Source: an uncultured Paraglaciecola sp.
GTDB taxonomy: Bacteria; Pseudomonadota; Gammaproteobacteria; Enterobacterales; Alteromonadaceae
NCBI GenBank assembly: GCA_905479025.1
Contig: CAJQKX010000487.1
Location: forward strand, 1-11,293
Direction of reading: 5' to 3'
DNA: 11,293 nt
A program made the position numbers and the translations under genes. Below the pieces are notes generated by a model that worked only from the letters and a program-made list of their open reading frames with translations, searched no databases and was not told where the DNA came from. Positions 1-6,448 of this stretch are shown in pieces. The stretch's first letter is position 1; each line of letters begins with the position of its first letter.

Positions 1-212
1 CCACTCGGCAAAACCTAGAACAATCTGTTAATCCACATAAACTAAGACACAGTTTTGCCACGCATGTTTTAGAATCAAGCTCAGACTTAAGGGGCGTACA
101 AGAGTTATTAGGCCATGCTAATTTATCTACAACCCAAGTTTATACACACCTGAATTTCCAGCATCTAGCCCACGTATATGATAATGCTCACCCTAGGGCA
201 AAAAAATCTTAA
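1..212 (+). CDS. xerC: Tyrosine recombinase XerC, C-terminal end (partial)
   Basis: This is the last 69 residues of a tyrosine site-specific recombinase; the 5' part lies outside the window and the reading frame begins at base 3. The sequence shows the family's C-terminal catalytic signature: [13 protein letters not shown] supplies the His and Arg of the HxxR box, and [14 protein letters not shown] supplies the second His and the nucleophilic Tyr. XerC works with XerD at the dif site to resolve chromosome dimers at division, in the cytoplasm. XerC rather than XerD is preferred because yigB and uvrD follow directly, as in the E. coli dapF-xerC-yigB-uvrD neighbourhood. The stop lies 24 bases before yigB, so the two are probably cotranscribed. 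The visible part is intact, with no frameshift. Confidence 0.93.
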   Translation, partial: TRQNLEQSVNPHKLRHSFATHVLESSSDLRGVQELLGHANLSTTQVYTHLNFQHLAHVYDNAHPRAKKS

Positions 213-236
213 TAATCAAAAAGAATATATTCTCAA

Positions 237-953
237 ATGATCTACTATAAAAAACTTAAACCCATTCAAGCGATAACATTCGACTTGGATGACACTTTAT
301 ATGAAAACACAAGTGTGATTGTCAACGCAGAGCATTCTTTATATGAATTTATGCACAACCAATTTCCTGCGACCAAACATGTGAGCAAAGACTTCTGGCG
401 CGTTCAACAGAAGACTCATATTCTAGCTAATCCATTGCTAAAAAATGATATGGGTGAATTACGTCGACTATCTCTAGAGTCGGGTTTTATGGTGATAGGT
501 TTATCTGGTAAAGAGCTAATTACAGCAACAACGATGTGTTTTGAGCATTTTTATTTTCAAAGAAGTAACTTTACGTTACCTAATAATATTCATTCTTTAT
601 TAAAAACTTTATCGGATAGTCTGCCGTTAATAGCTATCACCAATGGTAACGTTGACCTTCAACAAATTGGGCTGAAAAGGTATTTCGAGGCGTGTTTTCA
701 AGCTAGTACGGAATTGCCAATGAAGCCACATAAAGCCATGTTTGATGCAGCTCAAGCACATCTAAATATTCCCCATGAAAATATTTTGCATGTCGGAGAT
801 AACTTGCCAAAAGACATATATGGAGCACTTAGAGCAGGTTACCAAACCGCTTGGTATGCCGAAGATAGAAGTATGAACATACGCAATGAAAAAGCCTCAA
901 TTTTACCCCACGTTCAACTGAGTAAATTATCTCAGTTATTAGAGCTTATTTAA
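237..953 (+). CDS. yigB: HAD-superfamily phosphatase YigB (flavin-pathway ribitylaminouracil phosphatase)
   Basis: This is a cytoplasmic haloacid-dehalogenase hydrolase of 238 residues, the same length as E. coli YigB. HAD motif I is DLDDT at 16-20 (nucleophile Asp16, acid/base Asp18), motif II is TNGN at 135-138, the motif III Lys is probably K163 in MKPHKAMF, and motif IV is GDNLPKD at 187-193. The ends also match my memory of E. coli YigB: the N-terminus aligns without gaps up to FDLDDTLY, and the C-terminus shares LPH...LSKL....LI. In E. coli the enzyme dephosphorylates 5-amino-6-(5-phosphoribitylamino)uracil in FMN synthesis, with overlapping activity from related HAD enzymes; the same substrate here is inferred. 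The first ATG is used because homologues start there, although the Shine-Dalgarno is poor. The usual KPDP box reads KPHK. It probably shares a transcript with xerC. Confidence 0.92.
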   Translation: MIYYKKLKPIQAITFDLDDTLYENTSVIVNAEHSLYEFMHNQFPATKHVSKDFWRVQQKTHILANPLLKNDMGELRRLSLESGFMVIGLSGKELITATTMCFEHFYFQRSNFTLPNNIHSLLKTLSDSLPLIAITNGNVDLQQIGLKRYFEACFQASTELPMKPHKAMFDAAQAHLNIPHENILHVGDNLPKDIYGALRAGYQTAWYAEDRSMNIRNEKASILPHVQLSKLSQLLELI

Positions 954-957
954 AATA

Positions 958-1041
958 TTAGTAATTTAAATAAGGAAAAGGCTTATTATTAACGAATAGT
1001 TCTACGTTATCTTTTAACTGTTGCCAGAATTCAATACTCAT
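958..1041 (-). CDS. Possible 27-residue small ORF, unknown function
   Basis: A short ATG-to-TAA reverse frame lies between yigB and uvrD. It is convergent with yigB and ends four bases beyond the yigB stop. The peptide begins MSIEFWQQLKDNVELF and continues with NNKPFPY, an amphipathic, protein-like composition that is unusual for random AT-rich DNA. An in-frame TGA sits two codons upstream of the ATG, so it is not the tail of a longer frame here. There is only a weak purine-rich stretch (GATGAAG) before the ATG. I do not recognise the family. It could be a true small protein, the surviving start of a lost gene, or chance. Confidence 0.25.
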   Translation of the reverse strand: MSIEFWQQLKDNVELFVNNKPFPYLNY

Positions 1042-1095
1042 ACTTCATCTGTTACGTAACTTGAGTCACTAGGGCCCTGTATAGGAATGACTTTA

Positions 1096-1111
1096 GTGTA
1101 TTTAAATACAG
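1096..1111. promoter_or_regulatory. Candidate LexA (SOS) box upstream of uvrD
   Basis: The site reads GTGT-ATTTAAAT-ACAG. The gammaproteobacterial LexA consensus is CTGT-N8-ACAG, so seven of the eight fixed bases match, and the AT-rich spacer is itself palindromic (GTATTTAAATAC). It lies 48 bases before the uvrD start and just upstream of a good -10 element, so a bound repressor would block the promoter. E. coli uvrD is a known LexA target with a box in its promoter, which supports the call. Binding here is inferred. Confidence 0.6.
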
Positions 1112-1117
1112 TGTTAC

Positions 1118-1126
1118 TGATATACT
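1118..1126 (+). promoter_or_regulatory. Extended -10 promoter element for uvrD
   Basis: TGATATACT fits an extended -10 (TG-N-TATACT). No good -35 lies at the right distance, which is common for extended -10 promoters. The LexA-like site covers the -35 position. Transcription would begin near base 1133, giving a leader of only about 27 bases. Confidence 0.45.
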
Positions 1127-1159
1127 AAAAATATGTTTTTATAATATATTTTTAGTGTA
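1121..1159 (+). repeat. Long AT-rich inverted repeat ending exactly before the uvrD ATG
   Basis: An 11-bp perfect inverted repeat (ACTAAAAATAT at 1124-1134, ATATTTTTAGT at 1146-1156) extends both ways with A-T and G-U pairs to a 17-pair stem with a five-base loop. The outer end touches the uvrD start codon. The uvrD start has no Shine-Dalgarno sequence, and the 3' arm occupies that place. If transcription starts at the extended -10, most of the left arm is untranscribed and the element acts only as a DNA palindrome. If it starts upstream, for example by readthrough from xerC-yigB, the RNA hairpin could hide the start. Confidence 0.6.
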
Positions 1160-3328
1160 ATGGATGTATCTCGACTTCTTGACCAATTAAACGACAAACA
1201 ACGTGATGCGGTGGCCGCTCCTGCATCTGACATGCTTATCTTGGCCGGTGCAGGCAGCGGAAAAACGCGAGTTTTGGTGCATCGCATTTCATGGTTAATG
1301 GAAGTTGAGGGTATTGCCCCGTATGGTATTTTGGCGGTAACTTTTACCAATAAGGCTGCTAAAGAAATGCGCGGCCGTATAGAACAATTGCAAGGGAGCG
1401 CCCTGAATAATATGTGGATTGGTACCTTTCATGGTATCGCTCACCGTTTACTACGTGCTCATCATGCTGACGTAAACCTGCCAGAAAATTTCACTATCTT
1501 AGACTCAGATGATCAATATCGTTTGATTAAGCGCGTACTTAAAAGTCTTAATCTTGACGAAAAACACTGGGCTCCAAAACATGTGCAGTGGTATATCAAT
1601 GGTAATAAAGACGAAGGATTACGCCCACAACATATCGAAACTCATGGTGATGCGACCCAACAGAAAATGCGTGAAATCTATCAAACCTACCAACAAACAT
1701 GCGATCGAGCTGGGTTAGTCGATTTTGCTGAATTGTTACTTAGAGCCCATGAGTTATGGTTAAACAACCCATCAGTGTTAGCACACTATCAAAAACGCTT
1801 TAGAGCGATTCTGGTCGACGAATTTCAAGATACCAACAACATTCAATATGCTTGGTTGCGCATACTTGCCGCCCCCAGTAATAATATGATTATTGTTGGC
1901 GACGATGATCAATCAATTTATGGTTGGCGTGGTGCAAATGTAGAAAATATCCAACATTTTTTACGTGATTTTAAGGGCGCAAAAACTATACGACTGGAGC
2001 AAAATTACCGCTCTACAGGCAATATATTAAAAGCGGCCAACACTGTAATTGACAACAATCAAGGTCGATTAGGTAAAGAACTGTGGACAGAAGATAGCCC
2101 AGGCGAGCTTATTTCTTTATATGCAGGATTTAATGAGTTGGACGAAGCCCGTTTTAATATTTCACGCATAAAAGAATGGCGAGACAACGGCAATGCTCTA
2201 TCTGATTGTGCCATTTTATACCGTAACAACGCTCAATCACGTGTTCTAGAAGAAGCATTATTGCAAGAGTCTATAGCCTACCGCATATTTGGCGGCTTGC
2301 GATTCTTTGAACGTCAGGAAATTCGCGATGCATTAGGTTATCTACGTTTAATTAATCAAACGATTGATGACGCCGCGTTTGAACGAATTGTTAATACGCC
2401 CACTCGCGGTCTTGGTGATAAAACCCTGTCACAAATTCGCGAAATCGCTCGCGATTCAGAATTATCCATGTGGGATGCCAGTACCCGAATACTCGCGGAG
2501 AATCGTCTGACCGGCCGTGCTTCAAATGCTCTCAACGCCTTTACAAAATTAATCACGCAACTCACACAAGACACTGCAGACCTTTCCTTAGAACAACAAG
2601 CTGACTACGTGATTAAACATTCTGGCTTATTTGCCATGTACAAAGCAGAAAAAGGCGAAAAAGCTCAAGCCAGAATTGAAAACTTGGAAGAACTGGTCAC
2701 CGCCTGTAAACAATTTGTGGTGCCAGAAGAAGCAGATAACATGAAACCCATGTCAGCTTTTTTAGCACATGCGTCTCTAGAAGCAGGAGATAATCAAGCG
2801 GATAAGCATCAAGATGCGGTTCAAATGATGACCATCCACACAGCAAAAGGCCTAGAGTTTCCACTAGTCTTTATGGTGGGTGTTGAAGAAGGCATGTTTC
2901 CAAGCCAGATGAGTAACGAAGAACCTGGTAAAATAGAAGAGGAACGCCGCCTTTGTTATGTAGGCATGACGCGAGCCATGCAAAAGTTATATATCACTTA
3001 CGCTGAAAACAGAAGGGTATATGGCCAAGACAAATATCACACCCCCTCACGTTTTATCAAAGAGATCCCTACCGATTGTATAGAAGAAGTCCGTTTACGA
3101 ACTACCATATCTAGGCCAGTCCAAAATAGGTTTACCCCAGTTACGGGCCATACCGCTTTTGAATCAACAGGTTTCCAACTCGGGGAAAGGGTCTCCCACC
3201 CTAAATTTGCCGAAGGTACGGTGTTGAATTATGAGGGCAGCGGCGAACATGCAAGAGTACAAATTAACTTTGATGAGTTTGGAAGTAAATGGTTGGTTAT
3301 GTCATTTGCAAGGTTAACAAAAGTCTAA
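1160..3328 (+). CDS. uvrD: DNA helicase II, UvrD (superfamily 1A)
   Basis: This is a 722-residue 3'-5' helicase, close to the 720 of E. coli UvrD. It acts in nucleotide excision repair (displacing the incised strand and UvrBC), in methyl-directed mismatch repair with MutL, and against stalled replication or RecA filaments. Visible motifs in order: Walker A AGAGSGKT (29-36), Walker B with DEFQDT (220-225), motif III GDDDQSIYGWRG (247-258), motif IV QNYRST (281-286), motif V TIHTAKGLEFPLVF (558-571) and motif VI ERRLCYVGMTRA (595-606). The C-terminal Tudor-like domain that binds RNA polymerase and partner proteins is present (about 671-719). The ATG gives the family N-terminus MDVSRLLDQLNDKQR, so the start is secure despite the missing Shine-Dalgarno. 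The preceding LexA-like box suggests SOS induction. No lesions seen. Confidence 0.97.
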   Translation: MDVSRLLDQLNDKQRDAVAAPASDMLILAGAGSGKTRVLVHRISWLMEVEGIAPYGILAVTFTNKAAKEMRGRIEQLQGSALNNMWIGTFHGIAHRLLRAHHADVNLPENFTILDSDDQYRLIKRVLKSLNLDEKHWAPKHVQWYINGNKDEGLRPQHIETHGDATQQKMREIYQTYQQTCDRAGLVDFAELLLRAHELWLNNPSVLAHYQKRFRAILVDEFQDTNNIQYAWLRILAAPSNNMIIVGDDDQSIYGWRGANVENIQHFLRDFKGAKTIRLEQNYRSTGNILKAANTVIDNNQGRLGKELWTEDSPGELISLYAGFNELDEARFNISRIKEWRDNGNALSDCAILYRNNAQSRVLEEALLQESIAYRIFGGLRFFERQEIRDALGYLRLINQTIDDAAFERIVNTPTRGLGDKTLSQIREIARDSELSMWDASTRILAENRLTGRASNALNAFTKLITQLTQDTADLSLEQQADYVIKHSGLFAMYKAEKGEKAQARIENLEELVTACKQFVVPEEADNMKPMSAFLAHASLEAGDNQADKHQDAVQMMTIHTAKGLEFPLVFMVGVEEGMFPSQMSNEEPGKIEEERRLCYVGMTRAMQKLYITYAENRRVYGQDKYHTPSRFIKEIPTDCIEEVRLRTTISRPVQNRFTPVTGHTAFESTGFQLGERVSHPKFAEGTVLNYEGSGEHARVQINFDEFGSKWLVMSFARLTKV

Positions 3329-3486
3329 TTCTCCAGAGCTTGTAACCGATTAATTTGCTGTATGGCTCTGGGTGATGAGTTTTCATGTGCTTTTCGAAAA
3401 CAACGCCCTAAGAAGTCCTGCAAATAATGGATGGAATCAGGTAGTTGATCATTAATAGCCGCTTTTAAAGCAGTTAACCCTGTCAA
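3325..3486 (-). CDS. Unrecognised short reverse ORF (about 53 residues) or coding remnant
   Basis: A reverse frame opens after a stop at 3496-3498 and runs to a TAG that overlaps the uvrD stop codon, so the two converge tail to tail. The peptide looks protein-like, with segments such as INDQLPDSIHYLQDFLGRCF and SSPRAIQQINRLQALEN, and the codon use looks normal. The only usable start is TTG at 3484-3486, with no clear ribosome-binding site. It lies 30 bases after the rarD stop on the same strand and could be expressed by readthrough. I do not recognise the family. It could be a real small helical protein, or the C-terminal end of a larger gene whose front was lost when it came to lie beside rarD. 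Confidence 0.4.
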   Translation of the reverse strand: MTGLTALKAAINDQLPDSIHYLQDFLGRCFRKAHENSSPRAIQQINRLQALEN

Positions 3487-3516
3487 TGGAACAAGTTATT
3501 CTTATACCATTGCGTA

Positions 3517-4410
3517 TTAAGTAAGCTGCCTTGATTTTCGGTAGACTCTCAGCGAGTCATAGACATAAATTAATAAACCTGACCAAACGCATACGAAAGT
3601 AACGACCCTTGTTGTATCTAGTAGTTCTTGATAATGAATGACCGCTAACAGGAACATCAGGCTTGGACCTATATATTGAAAAAAACCTAAAGTCGTATAA
3701 CGAATACGTCTAGCTGCAGCAGTAAAGCATAACAATGGAGCGGTAGTCACCACTCCGGCTAGCAACAATGTGGCATTAAGGTCAAAACTATTTGCCAACA
3801 TGTTGCCACTTGTTGTATCCATAATAAACCAATACAACAAAGCAAAGGGCAACATAATACAACTTTCAATCAATAAGCCAGGCATAGAGTCCACTGACAC
3901 TTTTTTACGTAGTAACCCGTATATACTGAAACTAGTTGCTAACACCAAGGCTACCCAAGGTAACTGACCATATGAAAAAATCAAGAAAGCCACACCTGCT
4001 AGCGCTACAAAAACAGCTAATAACTGCAATCTAGTTAAACTTTCTTGCAGGAAAAAGCGTGCGAGTAAGACATTAAATAAAGGGTTAATAAAGTATCCTA
4101 AACTAGCGTCAAGCATGTGATCGTTATTCACGGCCCAGATAAAGACTAGCCAGTTGGCCGCTAATAATAATCCACTTATTGATAAGGTTGCGATGACTTT
4201 CGGATCCCGCATTGCATTAAAGACTTGGCCAAACTTTTTTCGAACAGCCAACAACAAACACAACACCAGCACAGACCAAACTATTCGATGCATAACAATT
4301 TCTAGAGCAGGTACACTGGTCAATAACTTAAAATACATGGGTGCAATGCCCCACATCGAATAAGCGGCTAGTGCAAAGAGAACACCTGCTTTTACTGATT
4401 TATCGTTCAA
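3517..4410 (-). CDS. rarD: RarD protein, EamA-family inner-membrane transporter
   Basis: This is a 297-residue integral membrane protein of the drug/metabolite transporter superfamily, very close in length to E. coli RarD (about 296). About ten hydrophobic segments fill the chain. RarD-type signatures are AAYSMWGIAPMYFK (15-28), ANWLVFIWAVNN (85-96), LDASLGYFINPLFN (100-113), GLLRKK (165-170) and LGFFQYIGPSLMFLLAV (241-257). The family was named for a predicted link to chloramphenicol sensitivity; the substrate is unknown. The start must be TTG: a stop (TAG) lies four codons upstream, and the first ATG is inside the first membrane segment. An AGG eight bases before the TTG serves as Shine-Dalgarno. 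It is transcribed divergently from chrA, and I see no convincing promoter of its own. Confidence 0.92.
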   Translation of the reverse strand: MNDKSVKAGVLFALAAYSMWGIAPMYFKLLTSVPALEIVMHRIVWSVLVLCLLLAVRKKFGQVFNAMRDPKVIATLSISGLLLAANWLVFIWAVNNDHMLDASLGYFINPLFNVLLARFFLQESLTRLQLLAVFVALAGVAFLIFSYGQLPWVALVLATSFSIYGLLRKKVSVDSMPGLLIESCIMLPFALLYWFIMDTTSGNMLANSFDLNATLLLAGVVTTAPLLCFTAAARRIRYTTLGFFQYIGPSLMFLLAVIHYQELLDTTRVVTFVCVWSGLLIYVYDSLRVYRKSRQLT

Positions 4411-4414
4411 GTAT

Positions 4415-4442
4415 TTGACCTAGCTTTAACAGAGCTTAATAT
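4415..4442 (+). promoter_or_regulatory. Sigma-70 promoter for chrA
   Basis: TTGACC (-35) and TAATAT (-10) are separated by 16 bases on the forward strand. The predicted start near base 4450 gives a leader of about 60 bases. The leader ends in a strong Shine-Dalgarno (GAGGTAAGGT, 4493-4502) six bases before the chrA ATG. Confidence 0.55.
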
Positions 4443-4461
4443 AGCGTGGAGTGTGATGTAA

Positions 4462-4476
4462 GCATTTCGCAAATGC
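4462..4476. repeat. Small perfect inverted repeat in the rarD-chrA divergent region
   Basis: GCATTT-CGC-AAATGC forms a six-base-pair palindrome with a three-base centre. It falls about 12 bases after the predicted chrA transcription start and upstream of rarD on the other strand. It could be an operator or a leader hairpin. There is no T-run, so it is not a terminator. No known regulator is matched. Confidence 0.35.
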
Positions 4477-4508
4477 AATCTAAAACCTAAATGAGGTAAG
4501 GTAAACCA

Positions 4509-5657
4509 ATGAAAAAAAGCTGGGAGATATTTTGGCGATTTCTATTCTTAGGTTGTATTAGTTTTGGTGGCCCTGCAGCACACATTGGGTATTTCCAACG
4601 CACTTTTGTACAAAAATTAGAATGGCTATCTAATGATGCCTACGCCAAATTAATATCGTTAAGTCAGATTTTGCCAGGCCCTAGTTCAAGCCAAATCGGA
4701 TTTGCAATAGGATTACAAAAAGCAGGATTGGCTGGAGGAATAGCAGCATTTTTGGGCTTTACCTTACCCTCATTTATATTGATGTATTGGCTGGCGGTGT
4801 CAGTAAACTTAGATACCCCCGCAAATTGGTTAATTTCAGTGAGCCGTGGCCTAAAATTATTAGCCGTTATTATTGTGTTAGATGCAGTAATTACTATGTT
4901 TAGAAGTTTTTGCAAAGATCGCTTATCTGTCTTAATAATGCTCCTCAGTATTTTACTTCTAGTCATCTATAAATCTTTTTATACACAAATGTTAGTGTTG
5001 CTGATTTCCATGTTAATAGGCTTAGCCAATAATCAAATTCCAGCTAAGTCAGTTAACATAAGTCAGATCCTAAAAAAATTATCGTGGCTACCTTTGCTTT
5101 TATTTACCAGCATATTTTTAATCAGCTTAGGGTTAAATCAATATGATTCTTTTGCAGGTTTATTCGCAATATTTTATAAAAACGGTAGTCTAGTATTTGG
5201 TGGTGGGCATGTAGTCTTACCATTATTGCAAACTAGTGTTGGCGATACACTGACAGAGCAGCAATTTTTATTTGGCTATGTAGCTGCTCAGGGTGTGCCC
5301 GGACCCATGTTTACAATGGCAACATTTATGGGTGCACAATGGATGGAAAACCTACCGTTAAGTGGTGCTATTGTGGCGACGTTTGCCATTTTTTTACCAG
5401 GTTATTTATTAATTTTAGCCCTCAATAATAGCTGGCAATCTCTCGTTCAACATCCCAACTTTATTGGCGCATCGCAAGGTATCAATGCTGCGGTAGTGGG
5501 TTTTCTTGTTTTGGCACTCTACGATCCAGTAATTATTAGTGCAGTTCACAACTATATTGATTTGGGTCTAGTGGTCATCGGATTTCTGGGACTAAAATTA
5601 TTTAAACCACCTATTCTGCTGCTGATAAGCATTTTTATTTTGCTAGGTTTTATTTGA
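4509..5657 (+). CDS. chrA: ChrA-family chromate efflux transporter
   Basis: This is a 382-residue polytopic membrane protein with the two-domain (long-chain) CHR architecture. The N-terminal half carries ISFGGPAAHIGYF (17-29) and the LPGPSSSQIG box (55-64). The C-terminal half repeats the pattern with FGGGHVVLPLL (230-240) and GVPGPMFTMATF (262-273). About a dozen hydrophobic segments lie between and after these. Characterised members export chromate from the cytoplasm using the proton motive force; many chromosomal members are untested, so chromate as substrate here is family inference. The ATG follows a strong Shine-Dalgarno. No chrB or chrF regulator is adjacent. It sits between rarD and recQ, where E. 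coli carries yigI and pldA, and it is followed at once by a decayed reverse gene, so this interval has been rearranged in some lineage. Confidence 0.9.
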   Translation: MKKSWEIFWRFLFLGCISFGGPAAHIGYFQRTFVQKLEWLSNDAYAKLISLSQILPGPSSSQIGFAIGLQKAGLAGGIAAFLGFTLPSFILMYWLAVSVNLDTPANWLISVSRGLKLLAVIIVLDAVITMFRSFCKDRLSVLIMLLSILLLVIYKSFYTQMLVLLISMLIGLANNQIPAKSVNISQILKKLSWLPLLLFTSIFLISLGLNQYDSFAGLFAIFYKNGSLVFGGGHVVLPLLQTSVGDTLTEQQFLFGYVAAQGVPGPMFTMATFMGAQWMENLPLSGAIVATFAIFLPGYLLILALNNSWQSLVQHPNFIGASQGINAAVVGFLVLALYDPVIISAVHNYIDLGLVVIGFLGLKLFKPPILLLISIFILLGFI

Positions 5658-5668
5658 AATAGATTATT

Positions 5669-6440
5669 CTAAAACAATGCTGCTGAATACTGTTTGTGAC
5701 CTACTGCTAGTTTTGAAAAAATTATGTCTGCTTTAACAATCGAGTCTATAAGTTCCTTCACGGTATTTTTGATAGGTTGGGCTAAAGGCATAAATACCCT
5801 CATTTATTGTCACAACAGGGTGCAAAGCTTGTTTGGCAGATTGGAGCCTCCAATCTTGAATTAACTCAGGTGCCACCTGCTTAGCCTCTTCAAATCAGTG
5901 AAAGGTAACATTAAGACAAATTCTTCACCTTTATATCACAGAGTAAAATCGAGCGTTCTCATTCTACTAGATGCAATAGTTGCAACTACAATCTTCAAAC
6001 ATTTATTACCTTCCAGGTGACCAAATTCATCGTTATGTTTGTGACACGTGAGATCAAAATACTAAGCCGTGTTCTTTTATCGATATAGTCCACTGCACCC
6101 ATGGCTCAACAATGTTCTTCTTCATCAAGACTTGGCCTATCGGCCAAAAACAGGACAGAAATGATGGCAGTAAGTTAATTTTTTAACGAAAAACAAGAAT
6201 AGTTTAGAAATACAGACAACGTCATAGTCAAAAATGCTGTATTCAACTACTGACTAATAAAAATATTTAAACACTTATATCGCGAGCAAAATTACGTATC
6301 AAATCTGTTCTTACATTATCAGACAACTGACAATCCAGTAATATATTTACCTGAGTGTACAATTTGACCCAGTTTTTGATTGTTAGCAAGTGAACCTCGA
6401 GATAAAAACACGTAAACTTATGTTTTACTAATATCTTTTG
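5669..6440 (-). pseudogene. Decayed response regulator with GGDEF (diguanylate cyclase) domain
   Basis: This fills most of the 790-bp gap between chrA and recQ. Read in reverse, it gives successive pieces of one REC-GGDEF protein in different frames. REC pieces: QKILV near the 5' end (6426-6440), VNILLDCQLSDN (6315-6350), then AIISVLFLADRPSLDEEEHC, a TGA (6106-6108) and in frame AMGAVDYIDKRTR. GGDEF pieces: KHNDEFGHLEGNKCLKIVV (from 6040), RMRTLDFTL, a TGA at 5936-5938 where the Arg of RYGGEEF is expected, then YKGEEFVLMLPFTDL. A one-base deletion near 5888 follows, then EAKQVAPELIQDW and VVTINEGIYAFSP. A GHKQYSAALF-stop ends near the chrA stop. The linker and early GGDEF part (LTGLxNRR) appear deleted. 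It cannot make an active cyclase; the ancestor probably made cyclic-di-GMP under two-component control. The GGDEF call is stronger than the REC call. Confidence 0.82.
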
Positions 6441-6448
6441 AGCAACCG

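Noticed and set aside
1051..1060. GTTACGTAAC palindrome upstream of uvrD as an operator
   Set aside because: It is a ten-base palindrome with no partner site or known regulator match and lies too far upstream of the likely promoter; chance is enough.
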